This document shows, one piece after another, positions 11,961 to 23,571 of a DNA stretch of 64,000 nt; within the stretch, counting starts at the first letter, position 1, and every line of letters starts with the position of its first letter. The notes beneath the pieces were generated by a model. That model searched no databases and was not told where the DNA came from. It saw only the letters and a program-made list of their open reading frames with translations. The stretch comes from Diplonema papillatum (taxonomy: Eukaryota; Euglenozoa; Diplonemea; Diplonemida; Diplonemidae), in the NCBI GenBank assembly GCA_030068145.1, contig JAPJBO010000293.1, forward strand, positions 62,001 to 126,000, written 5' to 3'. The translations under genes were made by a program, and so were the position numbers.

Positions 11961-12159
11961 AAAAAGGATGGCACTCCACCATCAGGCAGGCCCCCCGGCA
12001 GGCCACAATGTGCAATCCGAGGCACTCAGGGCCCAGCATTGTCGTGAAGATACGTCGCGTCGTGCTGTGCTGAGCCCATTCCTGAGTGAGGACACAAAAA
12101 GGTCACCCGGTGACTTTAAAACCCGGAGTTTCAAGCGAACTTTCACTCTAAAAAGCCGG

Positions 12160-12825
12160 TGGCGGTCCACATTTGGAAAATGCCGGAGACCAAGCTAATG
12201 CCCTGACCAAACAAGTTTTATTTCCGCACATTTTAGCATTCGCAAAGGAAGAACATCAAGAGAAAGAATTGGGCTGTCCATCAGAGGAAAAAAGCAGTTC
12301 AGAGGGTTTGGGATTTTGGATCGACACGCTTGTGTCGATCCTGTGATGTGCACGGGATCACCCCCCTCCCATAGCGGTCAGCAGCACAGCGGGCTGCTTG
12401 CGATGTTGTAGCACTGCGGGCTGCCTTCTCAGCACTGCGGGCTGAGGTTCACAGCACTGCTTTTTTTGTGCGAGAAAATAAAATGAGAGAGCAGGTCTGG
12501 TTGTTTGGACAATAAAACCATCTCACAAAAAGCTCGCTACGCTCGGTTTTTGCTATCTCAGAAAATAAAAAATTGACGGTAACACAACCCCCGACAGAAA
12601 GAAGAAGAGAGCGCGCCAAGCCTTCTCCCAAAACCAGTTCGTGTGCGAACCCACCTCGTATCCTGATCACGACGGAAGGCGGAAACGCGCCGTTGAGCAC
12701 AGGCCTTTGATGCGAGGCCAATACGATGCCGCTCGAAAAAAGCTCAGGTGGCCAACCTGAGCTCTGGGCTCATCACCCCAACTCCGAAAGCAAAACCGCC
12801 GGAGACTCTCTTTTTTTTTTTGTAC
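12160..12825. other. Intergenic, unassigned
   Basis: No gene recognised. A short run of related pieces built on CAGCACWGCGGGCTGC lies at 12380-12460. Nothing else supportable. Confidence 0.4.
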
Positions 12826-13045
12826 AAGCACCTGCTTTGTAGGAAGTACTTGAGGAGGCTGCCAGCTGCAAAAGATCAAAGGAGGTAAATGCGCTGTAGC
12901 CCACACGAAACACAGGTGAATCTGGGTTTAGTGGCGGGCGTAAGCGTTCAACAAAAAAGACCCACTTTTTAGTTGTATTGTTTCCCCCCCTCTAGCCTCC
13001 TTCGAAGTAAGCACAAGGCAGCCCCTCGAGTATTTTTTGTATTGG
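12826..13045 (+). repeat. Family A element, complete
   Basis: The most complete copy: head AAGCACCTGCTTTGTAGGAA with ACTTGAGGAGGCTGCCAGC, centre CACACGAAACACAGGTGAAT and GTGGCGGGCGTAAGCGTTCA, tail TAAGCACAAGGCAGCCCCTC then GAGTATTTTTTGTA. Head and tail are inverted repeats around AAATACTYGAGG. A second copy starts immediately afterwards. Confidence 0.85.
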
Positions 13046-13240
13046 CACCTGCTTTGTAGGAAATACTTGAGGAGGCTGCTTGCTGCAAAAGATCAAAGGA
13101 GGTAAATGTGCTGCAGCCCTGGATTCAGTGGCGGGCGTAAGCGTTCAACAAAAAAGGCCCACTTTGTAGTTGTATTGTTTCTCCCCCTTTAGTCTCCTTC
13201 AAAGTAAGCACAAGGCAGTCCCTCGATTTTTTTTATATCG
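13046..13240 (+). repeat. Family A element, second tandem copy
   Basis: Begins GCACCTGCTTTGTAGGAAAT and ends AGGCAGTCCCTCGATTTTTT. Head-to-tail with the preceding copy; the central CACACGAAACACAG block is missing. Confidence 0.8.
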
Positions 13241-14026
13241 CCAGGCGAAGAAGGGAACTGAACCGCCCGAGTCGCCCGAACAGAAGGTTTGCTCTTCTGT
13301 CGTCGTCAGCCCGAGGGAAGCGTTTTACGAGCCAGCGAATTCAAGCGCGTCGATAACATATTGCATGCAGGCGCTGCAAACCTCCTTCGTCAATTGCAGG
13401 CGATATGCAGCAAGGCCGCTTTGGAAGCGGCCTAGTTGACCAACAGCCGGGCTCGTGGTCAAGTGCTGACTGACGGTCAGCCAACTGACCAGTCCGAGCC
13501 TGATCGTCCAACTTCCCGGCCAACCTGTCCAATAATTCTGAGGAGTGTGCAACGCAGACGGTGGTGATTGCGCCTCAGAAGCTGGCGCTAAGGACGGTGT
13601 GTGCCCCAGTCACACCTGAAAAGTGGGTGTGCCGCACCCTCGCGCTTCGGGCTACTGCAACCTATCGTCACAGATTGTTGCTGCATATATATGCTCTTGT
13701 TGCGTTCGTGGGGCGTCATTTTCATGCAAATGAGTACCACACTCCGCAGATTGTCGCTGCATATCACGTTCAAAGCTGCTACGACCACTACTTGGCTTGT
13801 CCGAGTTGTTGGTGAGGGCAAACTCTCTCGGTCAGCTGCGACTACGGCCCCTGTCGCCCCGGGGCCAATATAATAACTGCACTTTAAAATATCACAAGAA
13901 ACGGTCTCAGGGATTATCCTGCACGGTTAAAAAAAAGGGTTCTTCACCAAAAAAAAGTGTTCTCAAAACAGGCCGGTTGAAAAAGATTTTTTTAACCACA
14001 CCTGGTGAGAACTTTTTTTGTTGTAT
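13241..14026. other. Intergenic, unassigned
   Basis: Contains a hairpin-rich stretch (13430-13530) with repeated GACCAGTCCGAGCC/GGCTCGTGGTC-like sequences and a copy of the CCTCAGAAGCTGG motif (13565). No coding sequence recognised. Confidence 0.4.
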
Positions 14027-14155
14027 TCGCACCTGCTTTGTAGGAAATACTTGAGGAGGCTGCCAGCTGCAAAATATCAAAGGAGGTAAATGTGCTGTAG
14101 CCCACACGAAACACAGGTGAATCTGGGTTCAGTGGCGGGCGTAAGCGTTCAACAA
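14027..14155 (+). repeat. Family A element, 5' part
   Basis: Starts CGCACCTGCTTTGTAGGAAA and runs through the CACACGAAACACAGGTGAAT block to GGGCGTAAGCGTTCAACAA. It lacks the inverted tail. Confidence 0.8.
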
Positions 14156-14384
14156 AGCTTGCAAGGCCAGAGACACGGAGGCTACGGGACCCGCAGGACC
14201 CACAGGTGGGGTCTACAGCAACGTGGCGAAGCAGCAACACGTCCACGATGGTCGCATACCAGGATTGCAGGCCAAAACCTCGCTCAACGTGGATTTTTTT
14301 TTTTTGCCGGCCATATTGCAGACTTTAACCATGCTTTTCCCGAATTTCGGGGATTAGAAAAACCCCGGAACAGTCTAAAAAGAA

Positions 14385-14575
14385 GAAGAAGAAAAAGAAA
14401 AAGAAAAAGGCCGCTCCTGGTCCAGGAACGTGACGGTCAACCTCAGCTCGCAAAGCTTGAGTCGGAGGCAGCTCAGTGCTACGACCCCGTCCGCTCAGCC
14501 CTGCTGCTGACCGTCTCGACGAGCTTGTGTTCAGCGCGAGCGCCAAGCCCCAAGGTGCGCCACGCCTTGATGCTT
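14385..14575 (+). repeat. Family I dispersed repeat
   Basis: Preceded by an AAG-rich run, then GGCCGCTCCTGGTCCAGGAA, CAAAGCTTGAGTCGGAGGCA, GACCGTCTCGACGAGCTTGT and GCGCCAAGCCCCAAGGTGCG. Related copies lie at 60235-60515 (+) and 53985-54235 (-), with fragments near 10920 and 54960. No coding potential evident. Confidence 0.8.
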
Positions 14576-14876
14576 TAGTTTCTACAATCTAAAAAAAAGA
14601 GAAAAAAAAAAACATGGGTTCTGAATTTACCCCGTCGGAGGAGAAACCGTGGCACCCCCCTCTTTTTTTTTTGTGTTCATGTTTCATTCACGCCCCCTAG
14701 CCACGTCTGCTCTTTCCTCGTTTGTCAGTCTTTCGCTCTTCGTTGATCGACCATCAAATTTACAAGTCCCAACACAAAAAGAAGAAAAAAAAAAAAAAAA
14801 AAAACCGTCTAAACTAAAACACGAAAGGTTAAACGCAGAAAACGGAGCCTGTACCCCTTGCGGACAGAGGGGAAGG

Positions 14877-15345
14877 GCAAAAAGCCTTCTGGGGGGAAAC
14901 TATGGGTCAAAGTCGTGACTCCAAAATTGGACTCCTCAAAGGGCTTGAACCACATACGGACGAACGACGCATATATGCGTCGTTTAATACAAGGTTATTC
15001 CTGTGAGCATGTACAAGCCAAATACTCATCGAAAGTGGCCGTCGTTTGTTTTATTGGAACGTTATGGCACAGGTCTTTCAAATGCGACCTTCGTCGGGCA
15101 GAAATATGCGCCCCTCGGTTCCTATTTCTGACCCATCTCCCCCCCTCTGAGTATGACCTGAGGCTTACCCAAAAAGTCCCTTTTTCCCAAATTAGCCCAC
15201 CCCCCCCTCCGTCCGTATGTGGTTAAACTACAATTCAGTGGCCACGACTTGTAGGTGCAGAAACCCTTCTGGGGGGAAACTATGGGTCAAACTCAAGGGG
15301 TTCATGCCTCCAAAGATAGACTCCTCAAAGGGCCTTAACCACTTA
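14877..15345 (+). repeat. Two copies of a family L repeat
   Basis: CCTTCTGGGGGGAAACTATG appears at about 14882 and 15264, each time followed by GACTCCTCAAAGGGCYTKAA. A second duplicated piece, GTGGTTAAACTACAATTC, occurs at about 15218 and 15586. Together they suggest an old local duplication of about 370 bp. Confidence 0.7.
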
Positions 15346-18070
15346 TGGACGGAGGGGGGAAGGGTTAATTTGGGAAAAGGGCGGCCCCTCCAAGGCAAAT
15401 CTCAGGTATCCGTTGAGAGCTCGGAGCAGGATTTCTGCCCGATGAAGGACGCAATTCAAAGATCTGTGTCAGATCTTTCCAATAAAGCAAACAGCGACCA
15501 CCATTCTTTGGCCTCTCGCCCGTGAACTTGACACCCGCGAGCTTTCTTCTAGTTAACTACCACTAAAGTGGTAGTTCGTCCGGAAGTGGTTAAACTACAA
15601 TTCGGTGGTCCCATGGCCCATGGCTCGTTTCAGGAGGGCAACTGAGCCGGTGTCCGCTGCTGTCCCCTCGAACTGCATCGCATTGCCTGCTGTCTATCGC
15701 GATGCATGACGTTGCACCACGGTCCATCAAGTCCGTCTCTATCTCCTGGAGCTGCGTGAAAGCGAGATATCCTCGTGCGGTCTTTCACGGTGCACCAGGC
15801 AAACTATCGCCAAGTACTCTTTGCATTCTTTTAAATTCAAACCTTCGCGATCTATCAGGAGGGGATGGACCTGTGTATACGTCGTTCTAGATGCGCCTGT
15901 CGATGAAGTGCCTGTACCGCACGTGTATGCCCGGGTCTCGGCTAGCAGTTTGAGGAAAGGTCGCACCTCCGTTTTGCGACTCGGAGTTCACTCTCTTGGG
16001 CAGGGGTTATTTGTCCGACAAGGGCGGTGCCGAAGAAGGACCCACGCACGAAACCATGAGTCAAGCGCAAGAGTACCATGCCCAAAGCGGGTGAACATGA
16101 AGCTCGTGGAAAAAGGTCTTGTGACACAACTGCTCACAAGCAGCAAGATATGATCCTCCTCTTTGTTCCTCTCCGTACCCCCGCACTTCCGAGTATACTT
16201 ATAGCCACACTGCAGTGCGTGAGGAAGCTGAACCGCCTGAGTAGGACCCTCTTGTCATCGTGATCAATTGCCACCTGAAGTCATGACCGGTGGTCAACGG
16301 AGAGCTCTGTGCTTTCCGTGCTTCGTTTCTCATACTCTTGCGGTGTACGGGGGTTTGGGTTCCTTCATGGTGCCACTTAACGGGAGGACTCCCTCGAAAA
16401 TCTGATGATCGTGAGACATGTGCCCACATGTGCAAGACCCATTCTTCTAGTGCGCTCTTCGCCGTGAAGACCCTTGTTCCTTACCGTGCTTTTCAGCCAT
16501 CTTTTCTGGCGCTACACCGTGAAAGCCCCCTGTGTTTTCAGCCGCTGTTCTCCAGTGTGCTCTACGCAGCGAAAGGTCACCCGCCCGGAGTCACTTCATC
16601 TGTCCGTCAACAACAGCTCGGGTCTGCTTCGTAACAGCAATGCGTTGCAAACTCGAAAGAGAACGCTGGCAGCGTGTTTGGGAGGAGATCAGCCTGACGG
16701 TCAATATTCTTTACATTCGCTCACTAACAGGCCCCCCAGAACGTACAAAACAAACAGCGTGTCTATTGCACTGCAGTCCGTAATTAATCAATTTCTAATT
16801 CGTGAAGAACGCCAAATCCGTGAAAAATAATCAGTTCCTTCACGAAACGACCTTCTAATCCACAAATAACGCTAGAAACAGAAATTCACAAAATTCAGCT
16901 TCGTGATTTACAGGGCCCGTCCCCCCGACCTCTTTGCGCTACCTTTCAGGCAGCAGACTCCAGCAAAAAATAAACAAACAAATCCCAGAAGCGCCCGTCT
17001 GAAAAACAATTTATTCCTTCGCGAAATAACTCTTCACAAAATACAATTCTACAAGATATTACTTGATTCATTACGGACTGGTGTGTATTTTTGGCAGTCG
17101 ACAGAAGTGGCAGCCACTCGCCCGAAAGAAGAAACAGGGATAAAGAGCAAGAGGGACCCCGATCAACCCTACTTACTACGACGCACCTTTCCCTTTTTTT
17201 CTTCTCATCTCATTTTTTCTTCTTCTTCACTAAAGACCTGATGCTAGCGTCGGGTAGTGCTTTGCCTAAACACTAAACTAAGATCCCCCACGCCCCGGTC
17301 CCCCCCAGGCGGTGGATTTCATCCTCAGAAGCTGGTGTCAGAAAAAGGGGTTGCTACACCCGAACGCGTGCAATGTGCACCCGAAAACACTTACACTTGG
17401 CTAGCCGTAGTTAATGTGTACTCATACCTGCATCCCTCATACTACCCGCCTCACAGCCTCAATGGTCAACCAGTGACCCAAAACACCGAACCTCTAAACC
17501 ACAATAAACGCTAGAAAAGTGGGGCACCCCTCGATTTAACTACCAGCTTGGTTCCAGCTTCTGAGTCTGGGCCCCATCGTGTATGAGTTGCGGAGTTCGT
17601 TTTTACATTTCTCACAGGGGCCTTGGCATGCCCGGCGAAACAAAGTTTGGAAGGTGCTCCCTTTGTGCTGGCCTCTTGTTACGTTTTGTTGTGTCCCTTG
17701 TCCCCAACGTCCCAGGCCTGCCGCTTTACTTTTCTTCTCCCAAATGTAAGAACAGGAAACGAGGACAAAAAACACCCTCATTTCAACTGTCTGTCTATCT
17801 CTTACCCGTCGTTTTTTTTTTCCCCTCTTCTTTGCTTCTCGCTTTCTCGCGCATTTTCCACCTTCTTCTTCTTCTTCTTCTTCTCCTCATCTTCTTCGCT
17901 AGTGCACAATGTTTGTCGGATTCCGCATCCACATTTCGAAACCGAAATAGATGCTCATATTCAGCTTCCCCTTCTCTTTTTTTCAACAAAACTACGCATA
18001 TCTTCCCGTTTCAAATGGTTGTTGGGGGTTTTTCTGCTTCTTCTCCCTTTTCTTCCGGTTTTATTTTTTT
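15346..18070. other. Intergenic stretch without a supported gene
   Basis: Holds a family F copy (16640-16735), a family N piece (about 16268-16360, related to 3590-3680), a family E copy (17395-17520, ending AATAAACGCTAGAAAAG) and a pyrimidine-rich region (17810-17900). No coding region could be supported. Confidence 0.45.
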
Positions 18071-18074
18071 CTCT

Positions 18075-18112
18075 CTCTGACTCTGGGTCTCTCTCTCTCT
18101 CTCTCTCTCTTT
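18075..18112 (+). repeat. (CT)n-rich microsatellite
   Basis: CTCTCTCTGACTCTGGGTCT followed by a pure CT run, within a wider pyrimidine-rich region. Confidence 0.85.
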
Positions 18113-18685
18113 CGAAATGGCTTTTTTCTCTCTCTAATTCTTTCCCCAGAATCTGCGCGCTTTCGATTCTGCGCTCGTTCGTTGCGGTAGGTTGGGTGAT
18201 GTGCGACCGCGCCGGAGTTTCGAGTCCCGCACCGGCTTCCCTGCGCGGCGCGCGCCAAGCACGCCAAGCCTGGCGCGTTTGGCGCACCCTGTAGCCTCAA
18301 GGAAATTTAGGTTCCCTCGTCGCATGAACGTGGGGGCCATTTTCCAATGGGCACAAACAGTGGACTCTGGTTCTGGCAAAAGAAAGGCGTGTACTCGATC
18401 GTGTCTCTGCAAAACGACCGACGAGCCGGCAAGCAAACCGCCCGGTTATCGGTTCACGCCAAACTCGCCAGGCCCCAGAAGCCGCACTGACGTTGCAGAC
18501 CTTCTTCGGCGTTTTTTGCTCGGTGGGGGAAAAAACACGTTTCTTCAGCGTTTCGAAAGCCGAAGAATGAACGAAAACGATCAATGCATCAATCTAGGCT
18601 TGACACGATGCAATCTCTGGTGTATCGGGCAATCTCTGATTCGTCAGATTTTTCTCGGTCCAGTCTGGTTTGAGTGACAAGCAAC

Positions 18686-19010
18686 CAGGTTGGTCCCGCC
18701 AGTGGTCGTATGCTTGTTTCAAGGATAAAGCCATGCAAGTCTCCGAGTAAACGGATTGACGGCGCTGGGTCTGCAGACGGCTCATTAAATCGGTGGCAAT
18801 CTACGCGGGGAAGGTGCTTTTTTGGGCCCAGTTGGATAACAATGGTAACTCCATTACGCTAATACATGTCCGAAGAATCCAACTCGATTCAAACCCGTGG
18901 CCTTAAAAAACGTTCGGGGGGCAGCAGCCACACAGCTCCGAGAAATCCTTTTCTTAGTGTGCGAGACACGGCGAGTTGTGGTTGGCCGTTCTGAGTCGTT
19001 TATTTGACCT
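18686..19010 (+). pseudogene. Degenerate 18S rRNA 5'-domain relic
   Basis: Recognisable in 5' to 3' order: AACCAGGTTGGTCCCGCCAG (18S start), GTCGTATGCTTGTTTCAAGG, AAGCCATGCAAGTCT, ACGGCTCATTAAATCGGT, GTTGGATAACAATGGTAACT and GCTAATACATG. Less certain matches are GGCAGCAGCCACACAG and TTGGCCGTTCTGAGTCG. Intervals are shorter than in functional 18S and conserved bases are changed, so this is a decayed, internally deleted copy, not a working rRNA. Confidence 0.8.
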
Positions 19011-19114
19011 CAGCATTGGGACACATGACAACGTTTGCGACCCACGTGAATAAAACGCGCACGAGGCGTGCAAAAGAGGGGCGAATGGCAAGTCGGCAGA
19101 GTGGGCAGAAGGGA

Positions 19115-19137
19115 ACGAGCCCCCCCCCCCCCCCCCC
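19115..19137 (+). repeat. Poly-C run
   Basis: An uninterrupted run of C. Similar runs occur at about 19668-19690, 19818-19826 and 24866-24877 next to family K-type sequence. Confidence 0.85.
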
Positions 19138-19380
19138 CGTGAAAAGAAGACAAGTCAGTGCTGCCTGGCGAGTCGCAGGCACAATCAGGGCGAGTGCCCT
19201 GAGTTTTTTAACTGATTGCTCAGACACGGTTGTACGGGCCTTCTCCCCGAGACGGATTCGCCTGTGCTCTAGTTGCACGGGTGGTCCTGGCTGTGACGAG
19301 CTGCACGTTCTTGCAATCCCCCGTTGAAAGCGTGCGAACCGCGTCGCATCGTAACCACGCGCAGACCGCTTGTCTGCACA

Positions 19381-19580
19381 TCCCCCCCATGCGCCGTGCG
19401 CCGAATTGACAGACGAAGCAACCTGCGTAGAAAGATCACTTTGCCAGTGGGACAACGGGGTCTGCAGTGACCACCCTTGCGGTTACTCTGACGAAGCAAC
19501 GTGCAAAAGTGAGCGCTGCTCGTGGAATCAAGGAGCGTGCGGTGTTGTCTTCTGCGCCGGATTGACAGACGAAGCAACCG
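19381..19580 (+). pseudogene. Fragment encoding Cys-rich repeats
   Basis: One frame encodes two full units and the start of a third with pattern C-x2/3-[LS]-x-DEATC-x4/5-C-x-W-x2/3-G-x-C. Examples are DEATCVERSLCQWDNGVC and DEATCKSERCSWNQGAC. Regular spacing of cysteines and the conserved DEAT and W-G positions argue for a real protein repeat. No start codon context, splice sites or continuation were found and poly-C tracts flank it, so it is most likely a relic exon. Family not recognised. Confidence 0.45.
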
Positions 19581-20204
19581 GAAGCGTTAACAAGAACGTC
19601 GCTCAGCAGCTCTATTTTCTCGTAGAAACCCTGCGGCCTGCTTTTCAAAGCAATCGAAAAAAAAGAACCCCCCCCCCCCCCCCCCCCCCTCCCGGACAGG
19701 TCCCGCGCTGATGATGGTCCGCCTTATGTGTCCGTGGCTTGAAGGACCGAAACACGGCGCAGACGGGACCAGTGCGGTGTTGAGCACATACCCATTCCAA
19801 GCACGTTCTTGCAAACCCCCCCCCCCTCCCGGACAGGCAACCGAAAGACGCCTCGACAGTCGTTCTGTTTCGTCCCTTTCGTCGTTTGTCGTCGCAGCGG
19901 GAGAACGTGTCGCAGACAACCGCAGGCAACCCAAGATGCAAGCTAGAAGTCTTTGAGCCTGGATCGAAATGCCAGGTGAAGACGCTGTCAGTATTTGTGT
20001 GTTGCACAGCATAGTCGAAGGCCTGACAATCACACTAATGCAACAAATTTACATTTGTGCGCCCTCGTACGGAGTCAACGAGCCCTGATGTTGTAGCCCG
20101 CTACGGCGGCAAATGAAATATCCATAGGGCCTGTAGTCTCGAATAACATAATGATGCATACCAATATACGATACCACAACACATGCACTCGTTCCTTTCT
20201 ATGG

Positions 20205-20745
20205 GGGTCACCCGGAGACTTTGAAACCCCGGATCCTCGATCAGACTTTACTCTAAAAAGGCAAGGGGAGGCGGAGCAAGAGAGGGAAGAGAAGATAAAC
20301 AATGTACGGCAAAGGCGGCGGCGGCGGCGGCGGCAGCGGCCCGAACGAGAACGTCGCGGAGCTGTTCAACAAGCCTTCTCCTGGTGGCAATATGATGGTC
20401 AACCACGCGTGAAATGAAATCAAAAACTGGCAAACGAAAGAGACTGGTATTCGTAAGGCAAGAACGCCAATCACTAGAGTGAGTCAATCACACTCTGAAT
20501 CGGAGCAGCACTCCGCTCTAGTGACATAGGTCCACGACCGGCATCAACTTCGAGGAGGCGCACAAGCAGCCCGTCGAAGTCACGCCCATGGAGTCCTTCC
20601 ACAGCGGGCTGCTCCGCCCGGAGATCCTTCGCAACATCGACCGGTGCGGGTACCGCAACCCGACCCCGATACAGCGGTACAGCATCCGGGGGCACTTGCG
20701 AGGAAGGATCTCGTCAATAATATGCACACCATTTACTATTTTACT
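20205..20745 (+). pseudogene. Truncated DED1 5'-end copy 1
   Basis: Repeats the DED1 upstream sequence, the start codon (20301) and the glycine-rich N-terminal coding sequence. It is interrupted at about 20383-20528 by unrelated sequence that includes CACTAGAGTGAG and CTCTAGTG in inverted orientation. It resumes with the region corresponding to residues 36-100 and stops at GAGGAAGGATCTCGTC. It shares the frameshifting change CAGCATCCGGGGGCAC with copy 2, so copies 1 and 2 are closer to each other than to the gene. Confidence 0.85.
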
Positions 20746-21193
20746 GTGAAGGAGCCCTTCGGGGTCTTTCGACAGCGGTCTTTAAACCCCGGATCCTCAA
20801 GCAAACTTTCACACTCGAAAAAGGCAAGGGGGGAGGCGGGGTAAGACAGGGAAGACAAGGCAAACAATGTACGGCAAGGCAAAGGCGGCGGCGGGAAGGG
20901 GCCGGCGGCGGCGGCAGCGGCCCGAACGAGAACGTCGCGGAGCTGTTCAACAAGCAGTCCACGACCGGCATCAACTTCGAGGAGGCGCACAAGCAGCCCG
21001 TCGAAGTTACGCCCCAGGACCCGAACTGCCCGCCCATGGAGTCCTTCCACAGCGGACTGCTCCGCCCGGAGTTCCTGCGCAACATCGACCGGTGCGGGTA
21101 CCGCAACCCGACCCCGATCCAGCGGTACAGCATCCGGGGGCACTTGCGAGGAAGGATCTCGTCGATAATATGCACACCATTTACTACTTTACT
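20746..21193 (+). pseudogene. Truncated DED1 5'-end copy 2
   Basis: A 448-bp unit equivalent to the leader plus the first ~100 codons of DED1, followed by the leader of the real gene. It carries the start codon at 20868 and the same C-terminal lesion and break point as copy 1. It cannot make a helicase because it ends before motif I. Confidence 0.85.
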
Positions 21194-21312
21194 GTGAAGG
21201 AACCCTTCGGGGTCTTTCGACAGCGGTCTTTAAACCCCGGATCCTCAAGCAAACTTTCACTCGAAAAAGGCAAGGGGGGAGGCGGGGCAAGACAGGGAAG
21301 ACAAGGCAAATA

Positions 21313-23571
21313 ATGTACGGCAAAGGCAAAGGCGGCGGCGGGAAGGGGCACTGGAACCCCGGCGGCGGCGGCAGCGGCCCGAACGAGAACGTCGCGGAGC
21401 TGTTCAACAAGCAGTCCACGACCGGCATCAACTTCGAGGAGGCGCACAAGCAGCCCGTCGAAGTCACGCCCCAGGACCCGAACTGTCCGCCCATCGAGTC
21501 CTTCCACAGCGGGCTGCTCCGCCCGGAGATCCTGCGCAACATCGACCGGTGCGGGTACCGCAACCCGACCCCGATCCAGCGGTACGGCATCCCGGTGGCC
21601 CTTGCGAGGAAGGATCTGGTAGCTTGCGCGCAGACCGGGTCTGGGAAGACTGCCGCGTTTCTGTTGCCGACAATCCAAGCTCTATTGAGCGAAGGGTTTA
21701 ACGCGTCTGCTGGGGACCGCATTTCGTACGTGGGGGGCCTCGTGCTTGCGCCTACTCGAGAGCTTGCGACGCAGATCTGCGAAGAAGCGATCAAGTTCTG
21801 CTACGAGACTGCGATTCGGCCAACGGTCGTGTACGGCGGAGCTGACTTCAAGCCGCAGATCCGTGCCCTCGAAGAAGGAGTCGAGATCCTGGTCGCGACG
21901 CCCGGCCGGTTCATCGACCACCACGAGCGGGGGCGCATCAACCTGCAGCACCTGCGCATCTTCATCATGGACGAGGCGGACAGGATGCTCGACATGGGGT
22001 TCGAACCCAGCATTCGGCAGATCGCGACGAAGTGCGGCATGCCGCGCAAGCGGCAAACCATGATGTTCTCCGCGACATTCTCCTCAGCCGTGCAGAGACT
22101 GGCCCAGGACTTCGTCAAGGACTACACTTTCATGACCGTCGGCCGCGTAGGAAGCACCCATTCGTACATCAAACAAGCGTTGGTGTGGGCCGAAGAGCAG
22201 GACAAGCGGTTCTTGCTCCTCGGCATCCTGCTCGGCTCGCCCGGAACGACGCTCGTCTTCAGCAACACCAAGCAAGAAACCAACTCAATCATGCGGTTCC
22301 TGAGGGAGCAGGGCTTCTCCGCTGACGCCATCCACAGTGACCGCACGCAGGCTGAAAGGGAATCGGCGCTCAGTCGCTTCAAGTCGGGGCAAACCACCAT
22401 CCTCTGCGCAACGGACGTCGCGGCGAGAGGGCTGGACGTCCAAGGCGTCGCGCTCGTCGTGCAGTACGACATGCCCACTGAAATCGACGATTGTATGGCT
22501 TGCGCACCTCTTGTTTCATTCGTTTCGAGCGCTGTCAACCGGCACTTTCACTTGATCTTCATCGCTTTGAACATATCTTGCTGCATTTCTCGTTATTGCA
22601 CTTGTGGCACCTTGTAGGGCTCGAGTCCGCTCAGGGCCACCTCTGCAACTTGTTCGTACGTGGTATGCTATCAAGACCCAATGTGATAGCATCCTCGTTG
22701 GTGTGTCCGTATCGATACCAAACGACGTTAGTAGGACCCAATCCTTTAGCTCCGTTCTTCTACAGCACACACAAACACACACACACAGGCGTGCACCGCA
22801 TCGGCCGTACCGGGCGTGCCGGGAACATGGGAATTGCCATCGGGTTCGTCAACATGCGCAACAAACCGCTTGCTCCCGACTTGTACGCTTTGATGGCGGA
22901 AGCTGGCCAGGCCATTCCGCCGTGGCTGAAGGGCATGGCATACTCGTTGGGCGGCCCGACTGTGATGCAGACGGTATGCAGATCTCTCCCGCTTTCAGTC
23001 AGCGCGGCGTATAATGCAAACCTTTCTTGCTCTGAGAGAACCCATTCAACAACGGTCACACGGAGACCCTAAACCCCCGGAATTCCAAGCGAACTTTTAC
23101 TTTGAAAAAAAATGCAACACGTGCCGTTCCGCTGCCTGCGTCCCGAAGACGCAATTCGCAATGTGTTTCAGAGCAAAAACTAAGTAGCAAACGTAGGTAT
23201 CCAACGTTGCTTGAATGAGAGTACCCGAAGTGAGCGAATGTTTTGATTGAGTGAGTGAGAATGAGAACATAAATGAATGCGTGCGAAGTGAGTCACTGCG
23301 TGGATGAAAAAGCGGGTGCCTGAAGCGCCAAATGCGGGAACAGCAGTATTGTCTGCAACGAAAGGAAAGTGAGCAAAGAGGGCGAGTAAATGACCGACTA
23401 ACCGTTCTGCGCAGCTGGAATTATGTACCTTACAACCCTTACTTACAGATTCAGTTCGGCGGGCAGGACATCAGAATGTCTTCGAAGAGGGCCAACGCCG
23501 TCCAGAAGGATGCGGTTCACTACTCCTTCGACGCCAACGCCTACGGCAGCGCAGCCCCAGGGCAGGCGTAG
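21313..23571 (+). CDS. DED1: DEAD-box RNA helicase, DED1/DDX3 type
   Basis: ATP-dependent RNA helicase; DED1/DDX3 proteins unwind mRNA leaders during translation initiation. Exons 21313-22492, 22789-22973 and 23449-23571 keep frame and give 495 residues. A short glycine-rich N-terminus leads to the family block ELFNKQSTTGINF, then the Q motif GYRNPTPIQ, motif I AQTGSGKT (106-113), PTRELA, TPGR, DEAD (220-223), SAT, RGLD and, at the start of exon 2, VHRIGRTGRAG. IPPWLKGMA is typical of DDX3 rather than DDX5 or eIF4A. The C-terminus is short, and the protein is shorter than yeast Ded1 or human DDX3. The start at 21313 is supported by its repetition in the two upstream partial copies. Donors are GTATGG and GTATGC. 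Intron 1 lies directly before motif VI, with an (AC)n tract at the acceptor. Confidence 0.93.
22974..23448 (+). other. DED1 intron 2
   Basis: Donor GTATGC, acceptor CTTACAG. It contains a family D copy (23025-23110) and a stretch of short GAGTGAGTGAGAATGAGAA-like repeats (23210-23300). Confidence 0.7.

Noticed and set aside
15420-15470. 5.8S rRNA fragment (CGATGAAGGACGCAATTC)
   Set aside because: Only about a dozen bases fit and neighbouring 5.8S sequence is absent; too short to claim.
21184-21794. Minus-strand frames over DED1 exon 1
   Set aside because: Shadows of the plus-strand helicase; the same frames recur over the truncated copies because the DNA is duplicated.
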